Positions 11,927 to 23,030 of a stretch of DNA of 64,000 bases are shown here, in pieces; position 1 is the stretch's first letter, and each line of letters opens with the position of its first letter. Source of the stretch: Brasenia schreberi (lineage: Eukaryota; Streptophyta; Magnoliopsida; Nymphaeales; Cabombaceae); NCBI GenBank assembly GCA_036023115.1, contig JAYKKT010000064.1:9880001-9944000 (forward strand), written 5' to 3'. A program made the translations under genes and the position numbers. The notes beneath the pieces are model-generated. The model did not search any database and was not told the DNA's origin. It was given only the letters and a program-made list of their open reading frames with translations.

Positions 11927-12223
11927 GATTTCTTGTGCAGTAATATTGGATCTTCGTCTCTTTCCCTCCAAGAAACTCAAATGACAGATCAGTAAAGAGG
12001 GTTTAGGGGATGTTTAACCAGATTAGAGGTGGGTCTCGATAATACATACACTGTTTCCTTGTCGACGAGTTTAATCGGAAGCCTTGTATGGCCCATGATT
12101 TCTTGTGCAGTAATATTGGATCTTCGTCTCTTTCCCTCCAAGAAACTTAAATGACAGATCAGTAAAGAGGGTTTAGGGGATGTTTAACCAGATTAGAGGT
12201 GGGTCTCGATAATACATACACTG
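11884..12223 (-). repeat. 170-bp tandem duplication at MADS 5' end
   Basis: Two nearly identical 170-bp copies, beginning with tttccttgtcga at 11884 and 12054; the junction phrase tttcctt recurs at 12224. Each copy contains the MADS start codon (11924-11926 and 12094-12096), about ten codons and the upstream region. The few differences (gatgag/gacgag, tgacccat/tggcccat) mean the duplication is recent. Confidence 0.92.
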
Positions 12224-13002
12224 TTTCCTTAATTATGGAAGGTTGTAAAATGAGAAAAGATTATGGTTTTAGAACATTTAAGATTGTCTGTTGCCTCAAT
12301 TCGCTAAGGAAAAGTGTATTGGTTGCGAAAATCACATAGAATAATTTTAGAAAAGCCACTAAATAATGAGAGAAAACCATTATGTCAAAGTTCGGCTCAT
12401 ATGGTGAAGTAGGAGATGATAACTCTTATTTGAGATAGTGACGGTAACCCCTCACACATAATGGAGATACAATAAGGAAGGAGGGCTCCCTTTCTTATCA
12501 TGCTAACAGTTTCCATTTACAAAAACAAACTGATTAAATATATTAATTATTGTTTTTACAAAGAAGTCAATTGAGGCAGGGAGCCATTTCTCCTTGCTGT
12601 TTTTTTATTGAATCTTCTGCTAGCTCTAGCGCTTCTTCTCTCTTCTGTGTTCTTCTGAAAGATCTTCCTTGACAAAACCATGCTAGGCAATGTAAAGTCC
12701 AACCGCACCATACTAGACAATGCCCTACATTTGGGATTCACGATAAGAATCTGAGTCTCTTACTCTAGATGCATAAAAGACCACGGTTCAAACTGTAAAG
12801 TATAATTGTATTATAAAATTATTGTGGTACCATAGTATATAAAGTAACACATTATCTTCTATGGTGGAAATGACCCATTAATCAAGCTGAAGTTTAATTT
12901 AAACTTTTTTTTTAAGTTTTCAAAGGTTCAGGGAGGTGGACGGACATCTACCATGAAATACATGTCAACCGATGGCCTACGATGATAGGAGCTGAAAAAT
13001 AG
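12224..13002. other. intergenic, no gene seen
   Basis: Region 5' of the unit 1 MADS pseudogene. It begins with the sequence also found upstream of the unit 2 gene (attatggaaggttgt; compare 21302). No other recognisable feature. Confidence 0.4.
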
Positions 13003-13257
13003 CGGAGTTAACTTCTTTATTCACACCATCCATTATGTGAGAACCTTTTTTGTGATTAATTCACTACATCCGAGCGAAGACATGCTTACTTGTATAAGAG
13101 GGGATGCTTCAATACAATGAGCTTATAATTTTTATAATCCATTGTAGATAAATTCGATAAAGTTTTATGCTTGACTCTAAGAAACCTAACACAACTCTCT
13201 TCTTTTATCCGGGCTTGGGTCCGACCATGCAATGGTAATCTCTTGCATGGGGCGGAG
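13003..13257 (-). mobile_element. RTE LINE 5'-end fragment
   Basis: Decayed match to the 5' end of the LINE at 50604-53874. It runs from the second N-terminal repeat (gcggagttaacttctttattcacacc) through the start region (gagcttataatttttataatcc) to the family's 5' terminus, ggggcggag. It ends at the same terminus as the elements at 8090 and 53874, which helps define the true 5' end. Substitutions and gaps show it is old. Confidence 0.75.
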
Positions 13258-16200
13258 TTAAACCTATGAGAGGACGATTTGCTTTATTCCAGGTTCCGGT
13301 ATAGCACGGTTCCAAAACGGTGGTTCCAATTAAACAGAAACTACCCACGTCCAGTATTGCAGATCCTACTAGACTCATGCCAAACAATGGCCGTTCCAAG
13401 TTGGGTCTACTTGGATTCCTTAATTCTTTAACTTTCATGAGAGACCATTTATTTTCTAATGTGAGGGGAAAGTTCAATTGGGTGAAATTTAAATCTCTAT
13501 ACCTCGTAATACATTTTCTAGATTTGTTCAATTGGCATTCGTGCATATCACCTTACTAAAGAAGACTCATTTTCATTGTTATTGATCCAAATGTTTTGGC
13601 TGGTACTGTATATCAGCAGTTCCAGTTTTCCTGGAACCACGAACCGGGCCTGGAGGGTTCCCGGTTAAGTACTAAACTGCCGGGAATTGGTTCAGGTCTA
13701 AGTCATTCCAAAATGACCCGACAAAAGATCAGTCGAGTCAGGTCCAGGTGAAACTAGGACTGACCAGAAACAAGGGGAGCTGCTAGATATCTATATAGTA
13801 TATGTCAATACGTATATATCTATGCATGGATATACATAGAATATATGTTATATGAGCACCTTCATGCAGATACATATAATAAATATACATAATACATATA
13901 TAGTTACACTGTATATATATAATAGAAACAATGTGTATATATATATATAGAGAGAGAAACTAGAAGATACTAGACACCTTCTCATAGATTATCTGCTCAT
14001 CAACATTGGTATGAAATTCGAGGTAGGTACATATTAACTTGCTATCATGAAGTTCGAGGTAGATACATTAAATGTGACTCGAGATGAGTGTTTTGATTAT
14101 CACCATTGAATTGATTGCATGGATGATAGTAATGATCAAGTATTGTATAGCAATTCTCTCTCTCTCTGTGTATCTATCTCTATAGAGAGAGAGAGTATAT
14201 GGGTTAGTTGGGTCAACAACAACTCGTCTCGAATCATGTCCAGGCCGTGAAAATGGATCTGAATAAAAAAAAAAATCTGGTACAGTCCGGGTTGAACCTG
14301 ATTTTGATGTGGCCGAAGAACCTGATTTGCCACCCATAATCATTAATTAAGCCCTAGTTTGTCTTGACATGGTTGAAGTTTTCTAAAGTTTTTAAAATTC
14401 CAAATTTTGGGCAATTTGAAATTACGGTGGTGTAATGTAGATCTTTTACATTAGACCCTCGTCAAAGAATGGCCTTCGACAATAGGCAGCTCAAATGAAG
14501 AACGCCATAGGCTGAAAAAGATGACCCATGATTTCAGCCGTAGGCTATGCTTATAGTCTCTGGTTCCAATCCTAAGCTGTTTAACTGTTTTGTTTGGTTT
14601 TCCAGATTTGTTCAAGGTGGGCTTGCCTAGACGGTCTATTTTGGGATCGAACAGTTTCAAGTACTCCAGAACTGGAACCCAAACCATAACCAAACCAAGA
14701 ACTGTTGTTCCACAAAACCTTGTTATTTTTTACGTTATTCTCTCCGTCACCTTGTCATGTTTACGTTATTTTTATTCTCTCTCTCAGGGAATGAGGAATG
14801 TTCATGGGATGGGGTCGGGATCAAAGTCTCCGCTCTCATTCCTGTTTCATAATCTTGTTCTGGTTCCGTCTCCATTATCGTGATGGGACCAAAACCGTTT
14901 GTATCCCATTTTCGTGTTTCCACGAATTTCTACAGGCACTCGTCGAAGAAAAAAGATGCTGAAAAAAATAGGTTGGAGTTTATGAAATTAAACCTAATTT
15001 ACAGAAAATACATTTAAATTCGAACATATTATTAAGAATTACGAATGAAAACACAGAGAATAATGATGAGTTCATGAATTCAAAAAGAATTAACATTTTT
15101 TTATTTATTATTTTTAAATGGCCTAACTTTATACATCAATTAGACGAAGGGTGAAGACCCGGGTTTGCCGGGCAGGGACCTCCTATCTTCATCCCTGCCC
15201 CGATCCTCATTAAGGATTTGGCTGCTCTCCCATGCGTGTCCCGTCCTTAAATCCGCTCCGTTCGAGGCGGGTCCTCACAGAGGGAGAGGGCGGGTGGATA
15301 GAATACGCGACTGAAGGGCCGATTTCGTTGGTATCACTAACTATTCTGTACCTTGTGGTATCAACTCAGCAAGCCGTGTGAGCTAAACAGAGCTAATCGT
15401 CTCTTTTAGAAGAAATCATTGGACCGGATTTCTTCATACCATTCCTTTAAATGAATCTGGAAATAACGGTTAATGCAGAACATGAATGCATGTCTGTACA
15501 GGTGACTTGTAATAGCAATCGATGCAGCATTTTTTAATCAAAATATGATTTTGTTGATGTGATCAGCAAGGTTTAATCACGTTGGATCAACTTTTAAATT
15601 TCTAGAATTGGATCTGCCAGAAGTTTTATTGGCTATTAAAATACTACCGCCATAAAGCCCCATCTTCCCCATCTTTTCTTTGTAAAGTCGAGAGGGTGGT
15701 CATTCTCGGCATATTCATTCACGAAAACGGCTTGACCGGCCATCTACCTGCTTTTCGTAGATGGTTACAGTAACTAACAGATAAGGGATCCCAATGTAAA
15801 GCCTTCCTGGATAATCCGAGAGGATGGAGCCAGGTACTCACATTAAACTAAAATACAAGAAATACGAACAACAAATCCTCTCTGAGAAATCCGGTTGTGA
15901 GAAACTGGAAAACATACCTTTTCTCTTCTAGTTCTCCTCTATTCTTCGTCTCCATAACCAGAGGCCATCTGCTGCGTGGACAAACTATCATGTGAGTAAT
16001 CCAGCGAGAGCTACTCAAGGTTGCCAACATTCTTTTCTTAGAATCCATAGAAAAACATTAGTAGTGGTTAATTTTTAGAAAAGCTGAATTAATCTATGAG
16101 GTGGGTTTTGCAAGAAGCATCTCATATGATTATATTCCAGGTCATTTGCACACGTAAACGACCTTACCAAATACATTCTCTATACATACTCATGTATCCA

Positions 16201-16374
16201 TATTATGTGTATGTATCTATGTATAAGAATGTATGTATCATTTGGTTGTAGCCCATAATTTATGTATCCTTTATTAACTCTTCCATTTCCTCTTTTGTGC
16301 CAATTATAATATGACTGTCCAAGAACCTGTGTAAGTTCATAGTCTTGATTGACATTTGAATATGCAACTGATAG
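13258..16374. other. spacer after unit 1, no gene seen
   Basis: 13580-14900 is a spacer repeated after units 2 and 3. It contains a CCGGTT/GGTTCC-rich stretch, TA/TATG microsatellites (13790-13950), GA/CT runs that could pair (14155-14195), and the phrase ataaccaaaccaagaac (14680-14700), which recurs at 24363. 15130-15320 is a GC-rich block (gaagacccgggtttgccggg) of unknown origin. 15640-16370 leads into the unit 2 kinase exon; no upstream exon was recognised. Confidence 0.45.
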
Positions 16375-16755
16375 GGGGTCCAGGAAGTGGAAAAGGCACC
16401 CAATGTGCAAAGATTGTAGAAGAATTTGATTTTCACATCAAAGTGGAGAGCTACTGTGGAAAGAAATTCCTTCTGGTTCGGAAGTTGGGTATGTAATTTA
16501 TTTTAACCACTCATGGATTTGCATTGTCTTCATCATTCTAGATTGGAAACTTGATAAGTTTCTTTTCCTTTTGCGTTTCTCTCCTTTCCCGAGAAATGAT
16601 CCGTAGTATAATTAAGGAAGGAAAGATTGTTCTATCACAAATCACTGTCTTTGTTGAAAAGAGAGGTTGAAGCAAATGCGAATGGTAGATTCCTGATCGA
16701 TGGTTTTCCTCGAAGTAATGAAAATTGTGTTACTTTTGAGCATATTGTGAATTTC
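16375..16755 (+). pseudogene. UMP-CMP kinase-like gene, 5' exons only
   Basis: One exon (about 16375-16488, donor gtatgt) encodes the P-loop GGPGSGKGTQCAKIVEEF. It then runs out of frame through the nucleotide-binding segment: ttctggttcggaagttgg is readable as SGSE-G in another frame. A second block at 16598-16755 encodes MIRSIIKEGKIVLSQITV, hits a stop (TGA), and resumes one base shifted as GRFLIDGFPRSNEN, the conserved DGFPR motif. This is the N-terminal half of the kinase whose C-terminal half survives in unit 1. Two frame errors and the missing 3' exons make it non-functional. Confidence 0.8.
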
Positions 16756-16990
16756 ACTCTTTGATCCTTTAGAAAGAGTTCAATGAGCTTGACTATTTCA
16801 TTTTAAGACAGCAGAAAACATCAAAATATCACAGTATCATTATGATAAAATATATTTTTCTATATAAGTGTAATCCAACTTGAAGGCATATATCATATTA
16901 CTGGGCCTATTATGCATATGTTGGCTATGCAGTATGTTTGCGATTCAAAAAGGTAGCAGAAAAGTTAGACATGATGAAGATGTAACTCAT

Positions 16991-17400
16991 CATATGCTAC
17001 TAATGGGTATAATTGTCACTCAAGAAGGTAGCTCTTAATGTCATAACATGGACGCTTAATGATAAAGAGTTACAGTCATTTTATGTGCTATTAATGAGCA
17101 TAATTATCACTCAAGTAAGTGGCTTTTAATATTAAAGTATGACTGAAAAATACAGAGTTTCAGCCACTATATGTATTACTAATGAACATAACTATCACTT
17201 AATAAGTGGCTCTTAATATCACAATCATGACTAAAAAATACTCAAGAGTCACAACCACTAAATATGCTAATGAGCATAATTATCACTTAAGTGACTTTTA
17301 ATGACACAATCATAACTGGAAAATGCTAATGAGTTTCAACCATTATATGTGCTACTAATGGGAATAATTATCAGTTAAGTGACTATTAATACCACAACAC
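16991..17400 (+). repeat. minisatellite in unit 2
   Basis: Five imperfect copies of a segment with the core atgctactaatgagcataat followed by tatcactyaag. Cores begin near 16994, 17093, 17171, 17273 and 17347, with irregular spacing of 75-100 bp. It sits where units 1 and 3 have kinase 3' DNA, so it replaced or overwrote that part. Confidence 0.75.
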
Positions 17401-19435
17401 GGTACCATCCATAACCTTCACCAAATATATTTTGTATTTTGAAAATCACCCAACAATAAGTAGGTGTCTCTTTCTACAAAGTTCTTAATGTAGTTTAGTC
17501 ATTTGCGTTGATCCATGCACTATAATTCATCTCGTTATCAATACAATCAATGCAACACATATCTGTCATCTAGTTCAAGCAATCCGGAGCTTCTCTAACG
17601 TTTAGATTTTGCATCTCGAACAGGGATCTGATTCGCTGGTAAAGATGATATAGGAACAGGTTCTGCCTCTGTCGGAAACAACTTTTGTCAGTAGCATTCA
17701 TAATCGAAGACCTCCAAGTACGCTATCTTTCCAAACTATACTTCAACAGATGGGGATTAGCTCCTAGCTGGGAGCATTGGATAGAAATCTGCACATGATT
17801 CTCCACTAACCAAGTTAAATATTTGTATCATTGTCATGTACATAGAATAAAACAAAATTTATGTTTCTGCTCATTGGTTTTGCCAAATCTGGAGAGGTTT
17901 CAGCCATCTGACAGATGATGTTGCATGAGACATGAAACATGTTTCAATCCATCTTATAATTATGCCTGTCTCTTCTTGTACTTGTTTTGTATTTGTAACT
18001 CTGCTCCAGCCTCCATCCCGCTGTTTGTTAAATACCATTAAGCATTACAAGATTTAGAAACTGAGTGCTCAAAGGCAGCAGTTCTAAAGCCCACGCCCTC
18101 AGGGTCCTGAGCCTGGTCATGAGGAATGGAACAGATCTCTTATCAATCCACTCTCCTGTCAAAGGTAAGTATTATGATGCAACTATAGAAGCAGATCTGT
18201 TGGTTGGGGTAAACATAGAAGTCTTTTAAGATTTAGGCAGCAGGACTGTTATTAAGGTAAGATTTCTTTTAGATAAATACACCATGAAAGATGTAGAGGA
18301 CCTTTCCCTCTCAATGAAAATAAGCCTCGATTATCTCATGAAAGGCTTGTCGTGTAGGATGTCTGTCGGAGAAAGATGCATGCACCCCTTTCCACATTGC
18401 TGAAACAAGCAACAGAAAGTTTTATCTTATGTCAATGAGACAGAAAGGCCTCACTGACAAACCTTTTCTGAGAAAAAGCTTTCTCCATGCCACATAAGGT
18501 ACAAGCAGTAACAAGTTGAATGCTCAAACAATTCAACTCGTTTCGAAGAGGTAGGAGGTATGGGCAGTTCAGAAACTAGCAAAACGATAGGGATGAAATT
18601 GGGCAAGCGAAAAGCCGAGGCAATTGACTCTTTCTCTTTTTTGGGATAAGCAAGCAAGGAAAGACTTAAGAACCTAGTGTTTTGTTTTGTAGCAGCTGTT
18701 AAGGGAATCTTGTAAACATAGTTGAAGAATCCATTACAATGAAGTGGCATGCTAGATGAATTTGATATGATAGTCAAGAGGAGAATACTTTTTATATTCT
18801 GTTTTAGCAAGGTGTATGTCCACTCTTTGAAAGACGACCGACAACATGAAATTTGGCTATATTATGTAAATCAAAGTCAAGAACCCACGTACAGATTTAC
18901 GCAAACAACTAAACATTCACGTTGATCTGACTGCATTCAAAACAAAAAACAAAAATACAAATATCCATTCAGATTGAAATCAAGATATATGTGTGGGCTC
19001 CATAACTGTATTGCTATGACATTCCATGACCAAGAACTGTAGACCCCAAAGAGTATTGAATTGGTTCAAACAGCAGATCTAATCCTTACTTCCAAAAAAT
19101 GAAGAAGAAAACTGGAATAATTATTCTGATATATCATCAAGAAATAGACATATTATGATCCTGAAAATCTGCCAGAAGTGAATACATTGCAAAATCTTAC
19201 ATAACAACCCATGTTAGAGACTCCCAGAAACAATAAAGAAAATTACAACTAACTTAACAGCACCCAGTCGAATTATAGCAGCATTACATCAGATAATGGA
19301 TGGGATCTGAAGAATCTGGTAAGCCCATCAAGAGATCCATATCATCTTGCATATGACACTATCAAAGAGCATGAAATTTGTATGTCAAACAAATAAGAAG
19401 TTCGTGTCCATGGTTCCTTCAGCTGTGACAAATTG
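17401..19435. other. intergenic block shared among units, no gene seen
   Basis: 17470-18480 aligns with 8390-9330 and 25380-26075 plus 28220-28400. 18640-19300 aligns with the two sides of the copia 3 insertion in unit 3 (28400-28480 and 33340-33840). It shows no convincing coding pattern; the longest open stretch (minus strand, 18451-18810) has no family motif. 19200-19435 is the MADS 3' flank. Confidence 0.5.
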
Positions 19436-21097
19436 TCAGCTTGCATGAGTTGGACCGGCGAAAAGGTCAATATCCTCTTCCAAGGACATTGGATACGTTG
19501 GTAAAGAGCCCGCATTCGTGTCCAAAGCAATCGAGAAGTCCATGGTGTCCATTGGCACCATGTCATAAGTTGGATACTCGAAAAGGTCCATATCCTCTAG
19601 TAAGAATAGAGGATCCGGTACAAAAGAGCCTGAATCTGTGTCTGGGACCAACGTGATGTTCTTCGAATCCATTTCTCCTTGAGCAGTGACTGTCGGCATG
19701 ATTTCATGAGTGGGACACATGCCGATCTCATGAGTGGGACACGCAAAGCTGGATCCTTGCATCCCTGATAACGGTTCCACGTTAAAATCGGTAGGTCCAA
19801 ATTGGAAAGGGCTCGATGTATTACAATCTTGGAACTTAGATACAGAGGAGCCTTCTTCTGTTACAGCTTGTGGTGGAATTGTAGGTATTGATGGAAATTC
19901 CCCCTTAGCATTGACTATCGGCATGATCTCATGAGTGGGACACGCAAAGCTGGATCCTTGCATCCATGATAACGGTTCCACATTAAAATCGGTAGGTCCA
20001 AATTGGAAAGGGCTCGATGTATTACAATCTTGGAACTTAGATACAGAGGAGCCTTCTTCTGTTACTGTTGCTTGTGGTGGAATTGTAGGTATTGATGGAA
20101 ATTCCCCCTTAGCAGCGACTATCGGCATGATCTCATGAGTGGGACACGCAAAGCTGGATCCTTGCATCCATGATAACGGTTCCACATTAAAATAGGTAGG
20201 TCCAAATTGGAAAGGGCTCGATGTATTACAATCTTGGAACTTAGTTACAGAGGAGCCTTCTTCTGTTACAGCTTGTGGTGGAATTGTAGGTATTGATGGA
20301 AATTTCCCCTTAGCAGTGACTATCGGCATGATCTCATGAGTGGGACACGCAAAGCTGGATCCTTGCATCCATGATAACGGTTCCACATTAAAATCGGTAG
20401 GTCCAAATTGGAAAGGGCTCGATGTATTACAATCTTGGAACTTAGATACAGAGAAGCCTTCTTGTGTTACTGTTGCTTGTGGTGGAATTGTAGGTATTGA
20501 TGGAACGATGCTAGATTTCAAGTGAGGAATTGTTCTTGTTTTGGCAAGAATCGTGCAGTTTGGAACCGTGGAGAGAAGGTTTGATTCTTTGGGAGCCACG
20601 GATTTTGCTGCCATGAAGTTTTCAACCGGTGATGTATGGCTGAGACTATCAATTTTCTGGCTTATCATATTGATCGCTGAGTTCACCTTCAACTCGAGAT
20701 CTAATACAGAATTCAGGTCCATAACCTCAACGATTTGTTTCGACCATAGTGACGACTCGATCTCTTCGTTCTCCTTTCGAATTTGATGCAGTTCCTCTTC
20801 AAGCTTCTTGTTCTTAGTGCGAAGAAATCTTGAAATGTCTTCCATCCGCTTGTTGCGCTCCTCCTTGGGCGCCTGTTCGAAACGGTCGATGATCCGACGG
20901 ACCTCACATGGGTTTTCTGGCCATGTCTCCGGAGTTGAATCAGAAGAGGAACCATATGCGATCATGCATGCATCGACGTCGCAGAGGGTAGAGAACTCGA
21001 ACATCTTCTTCTTCAGGCCTTTCTTGCGTTTATAGAAAGTAGCGTTGCGCTTTCTTTCCTGGTCTATGAGCTTCATCGGAAGCCTCCCACGACCCAT
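19436..21097 (-). CDS. type I MADS-box protein with internal tandem repeats
   Basis: Single-exon gene for a 553-residue putative nuclear transcription factor. The start is the ATG at 21095-21097 (MGRGRLPMKL), the normal MADS N-terminus; 17 more open codons upstream are unlikely to be used. Residues 1-60 are the MADS domain (KRKKGLKKKMFEFSTLCDVD), of Mbeta/Mgamma type by eye, which binds CArG-like DNA as a dimer. Residues 90-155 form a charged coiled-coil-like stretch. Residues about 200-460 are four in-frame repeats of 67/68 residues (IPTIPPQA ... FQDCNTSSPFQFGP ... WMQGSSFACPTHEIMPIV). The acidic C-terminus has two related MDLF.YPT / DLFAGPT motifs. Most type I proteins are 200-400 residues, so the repeats explain the extra length. 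It is the only open copy of the three. Upstream, gaaggt-gtgggatcacaa is duplicated at 21212 and 21308. Confidence 0.88.
   Translation of the reverse strand: MGRGRLPMKLIDQERKRNATFYKRKKGLKKKMFEFSTLCDVDACMIAYGSSSDSTPETWPENPCEVRRIIDRFEQAPKEERNKRMEDISRFLRTKNKKLEEELHQIRKENEEIESSLWSKQIVEVMDLNSVLDLELKVNSAINMISQKIDSLSHTSPVENFMAAKSVAPKESNLLSTVPNCTILAKTRTIPHLKSSIVPSIPTIPPQATVTQEGFSVSKFQDCNTSSPFQFGPTDFNVEPLSWMQGSSFACPTHEIMPIVTAKGKFPSIPTIPPQAVTEEGSSVTKFQDCNTSSPFQFGPTYFNVEPLSWMQGSSFACPTHEIMPIVAAKGEFPSIPTIPPQATVTEEGSSVSKFQDCNTSSPFQFGPTDFNVEPLSWMQGSSFACPTHEIMPIVNAKGEFPSIPTIPPQAVTEEGSSVSKFQDCNTSSPFQFGPTDFNVEPLSGMQGSSFACPTHEIGMCPTHEIMPTVTAQGEMDSKNITLVPDTDSGSFVPDPLFLLEDMDLFEYPTYDMVPMDTMDFSIALDTNAGSLPTYPMSLEEDIDLFAGPTHAS
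19736..20510 (-). repeat. four-copy 201/204-bp in-frame tandem repeat
   Basis: The phrase gggacacgcaaagctggatc starts at 19736, 19937, 20141 and 20342, giving periods of 201, 204 and 201 bp. The 3-bp difference adds one codon (PPQATV versus PPQAV). Copies differ at only a few bases. A shorter repeat of about 27 bp (CPTHEIGM/CPTHEIM) adjoins at 19706-19740. Units 1 and 3 have a single copy of this segment. Confidence 0.95.
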
Positions 21098-22247
21098 GAT
21101 TTGTAATGGCGGATCGATCTTACGTCTCTTTCCCTCCAGCAAACACAAAAAGCAGATGCGTAAACGAGGTTTAGTGGAGGTTTATCAAGATTAGAAGTCG
21201 GTCTGCAGAAGGAAGGTCGTGGGATCACAAAGACATTAGGAAAGGCCTAAAATGGATTGCACCACCTTTTCTTTGCCATGCACATTACAGGGTTTTGATC
21301 GATTATAGAAGGTTGTGGGATCACAAGACATTAGGAAAGGTTTTAGAACGTTTGTTGCCTTAATTCGTTCGTTCAAAGCAGCCGGAAAATTCAACGGTGT
21401 GGAATGACGACCATTGTATTTTCTCTCACCAATTTGTATAATATTTTATGAACAAAATAATTTTCAGTAATTTGGGATTTAATTATTGCAAAGAAAGAAG
21501 CAAACCGAAAGCAACACCTTGACAATAACAAAATATCCCATGAAAATCCAGACTGTTGTGGAGAAATAAAGTATAGAACAAAATATCGCATGAAAATCCT
21601 TGCTTGCTCACTGTCACATTGTCCTTGCGGACAACGTTTGAAAGCAAATCATCAACCCTTTCCCCACATACTTAGGGATGGGAATAGATATGGCCAACCG
21701 GAACCAAACTAGGAACCGGTTGAAACCAAAACCTGGAACGATTCCGGTTTCACCTTGGTTCCAAACTACTCGTTCGAGTATTTTTTGAAAAATGTTCTTT
21801 AATTTTGAACTTTTAACAATTTTTACTGATTGCGAGCCGTTCCGAACTCAAACCGAAACCATTCTAAAACCAATGGTTCCAAAACCTTAACCAGGTTCCG
21901 AGCCACTTCGGTTACAGTTCTAAGTATCCAAAACCAACGGTTTGAAACCACAGGTTCCCGTTACCTAGAACCGGCTGTGTCTAGATGGCAATGAGTGTGT
22001 CGAGAATGGGTATATCCATACCCAGCCCTATACGTGAACCACATTTTCTTGTCCCATACTTGCCCCATTACTCATGGAGACTTCAAGTACTCCAATTCCA
22101 TCGTCTCTCTTTTTTAAAATTAAAAGCATCTTTGATTAAAATAAGATCATTCATAAATCTACATTGTATAGTAAATAAATTTTCAGGTTAAGTACTTGAA
22201 GATTTGAAAATTTAATATCACAAACTGGCCCATAAAAATATGTGTGT

Positions 22248-22291
<44 letters not shown>
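21098..22291. other. MADS 5' flank and spacer, no gene seen
   Basis: 21098-21370 is the 5' flank of the MADS gene and has a 33-bp direct repeat (21212 and 21308). 21690-22060 is rich in ggttcc/ccggtt phrases like the other unit spacers and includes a pyrimidine-rich gggtatatccatacccag block. No coding evidence. Confidence 0.45.
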
Positions 22292-22294
<3 letters not shown>

Positions 22295-22481
22295 AAGACA
22301 AAAGATGAGACCATGTAAAAGAAAGAGCCATAATTTTATATATACAAAAAAAAGAGTTACTATTTTGGTAAAACCTCTAGATTGAGATATATATATAAAG
22401 ACAAAAGATGAGACCATGTAAAATAAAGAGCCATAATTTTATATATACAAAAAAAAGAGTTACTATTTTGGTAAAACCTCT

Positions 22482-22547
<66 letters not shown>

Positions 22548-22636
22548 ACAAAAGATGAGACCATGTAAAAGAAAGAGCCATAATTTTATATATACAAAAA
22601 AAAAGAGTTACTATTTTGGTAAAACCTAATAGATTG

Positions 22637-22733
<97 letters not shown>

Positions 22734-22823
22734 AAGACAAAAAATGAGACCATGTAAAAGAAAGAGCCATAATTTATATATACAAAAAAAAGAGTTACTA
22801 TTTTGGTAAAACCTGCTAGATTG

Positions 22824-22854
<31 letters not shown>

Positions 22855-23030
22855 TACATATATATATGTATATGTATATAAAGACAAAAGATGAGACCAT
22901 GTAAAAGAAAGAGCCATAATTTTACATATATAAAAAAAGACAAAAGATGAGACCATGTAAAAGAAAGAGCCATCATTTTATATATACATAAAAAAGAGTT
23001 GCCATTTTGGTAAAACCTGCTAGATTGAGA
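22292..23030 (+). repeat. six-copy compound satellite with variable TA/GT spacers
   Basis: A unit beginning agacaaaagatgagaccat and ending tactattttggtaaaacct occurs six times, starting near 22296, 22399, 22546, 22735, 22882 and 22938. Between copies lie (TA)n tracts, one joined to a (GT)n tract (22691-22730), of very different lengths, so the period varies from 56 to 189 bp. Open frames across it (runs of IYIY or THTH) are artefacts of the microsatellites. Confidence 0.9.

Larger units (their letters stand above)
6002..14900 (+). repeat. segmental duplication unit 1
   Basis: Unit 1 of three. Landmarks shared with units 2 and 3 in the same order are: the block at 6019-6275 (compare 16890-16940 and 24700-24910), the block at 8398-9300 (compare 17480-18330 and 25388-26065), the MADS gene, and the spacer starting at about 13680 with tcaggtctaagtcattcc (compare 23563 and 38383). 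The left part was removed by copia 2. The outer boundaries are approximate. Confidence 0.75.

Noticed and set aside
15130..15320. GC-rich block as an rRNA or tRNA gene
   Set aside because: No tRNA fold or recognised rRNA sequence. It looks like a decayed repeat of unknown type.
16991..17400. CRISPR-like spaced repeats
   Set aside because: Spacing is irregular, copies are imperfect and long, and the context is plant nuclear DNA.
18451..18810. 119-residue minus-strand frame in the shared intergenic block
   Set aside because: The other units do not preserve the frame and no motif is visible.
19734..20525. Plus-strand frames repeated inside the MADS array
   Set aside because: They repeat because the 201/204-bp array repeats. 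The minus frame continues through the MADS domain, and these do not.
22480..22976. Minus-strand open frames of 96-116 residues
   Set aside because: They are translations of TA and GT microsatellites (IYIY, THTH) within a satellite.
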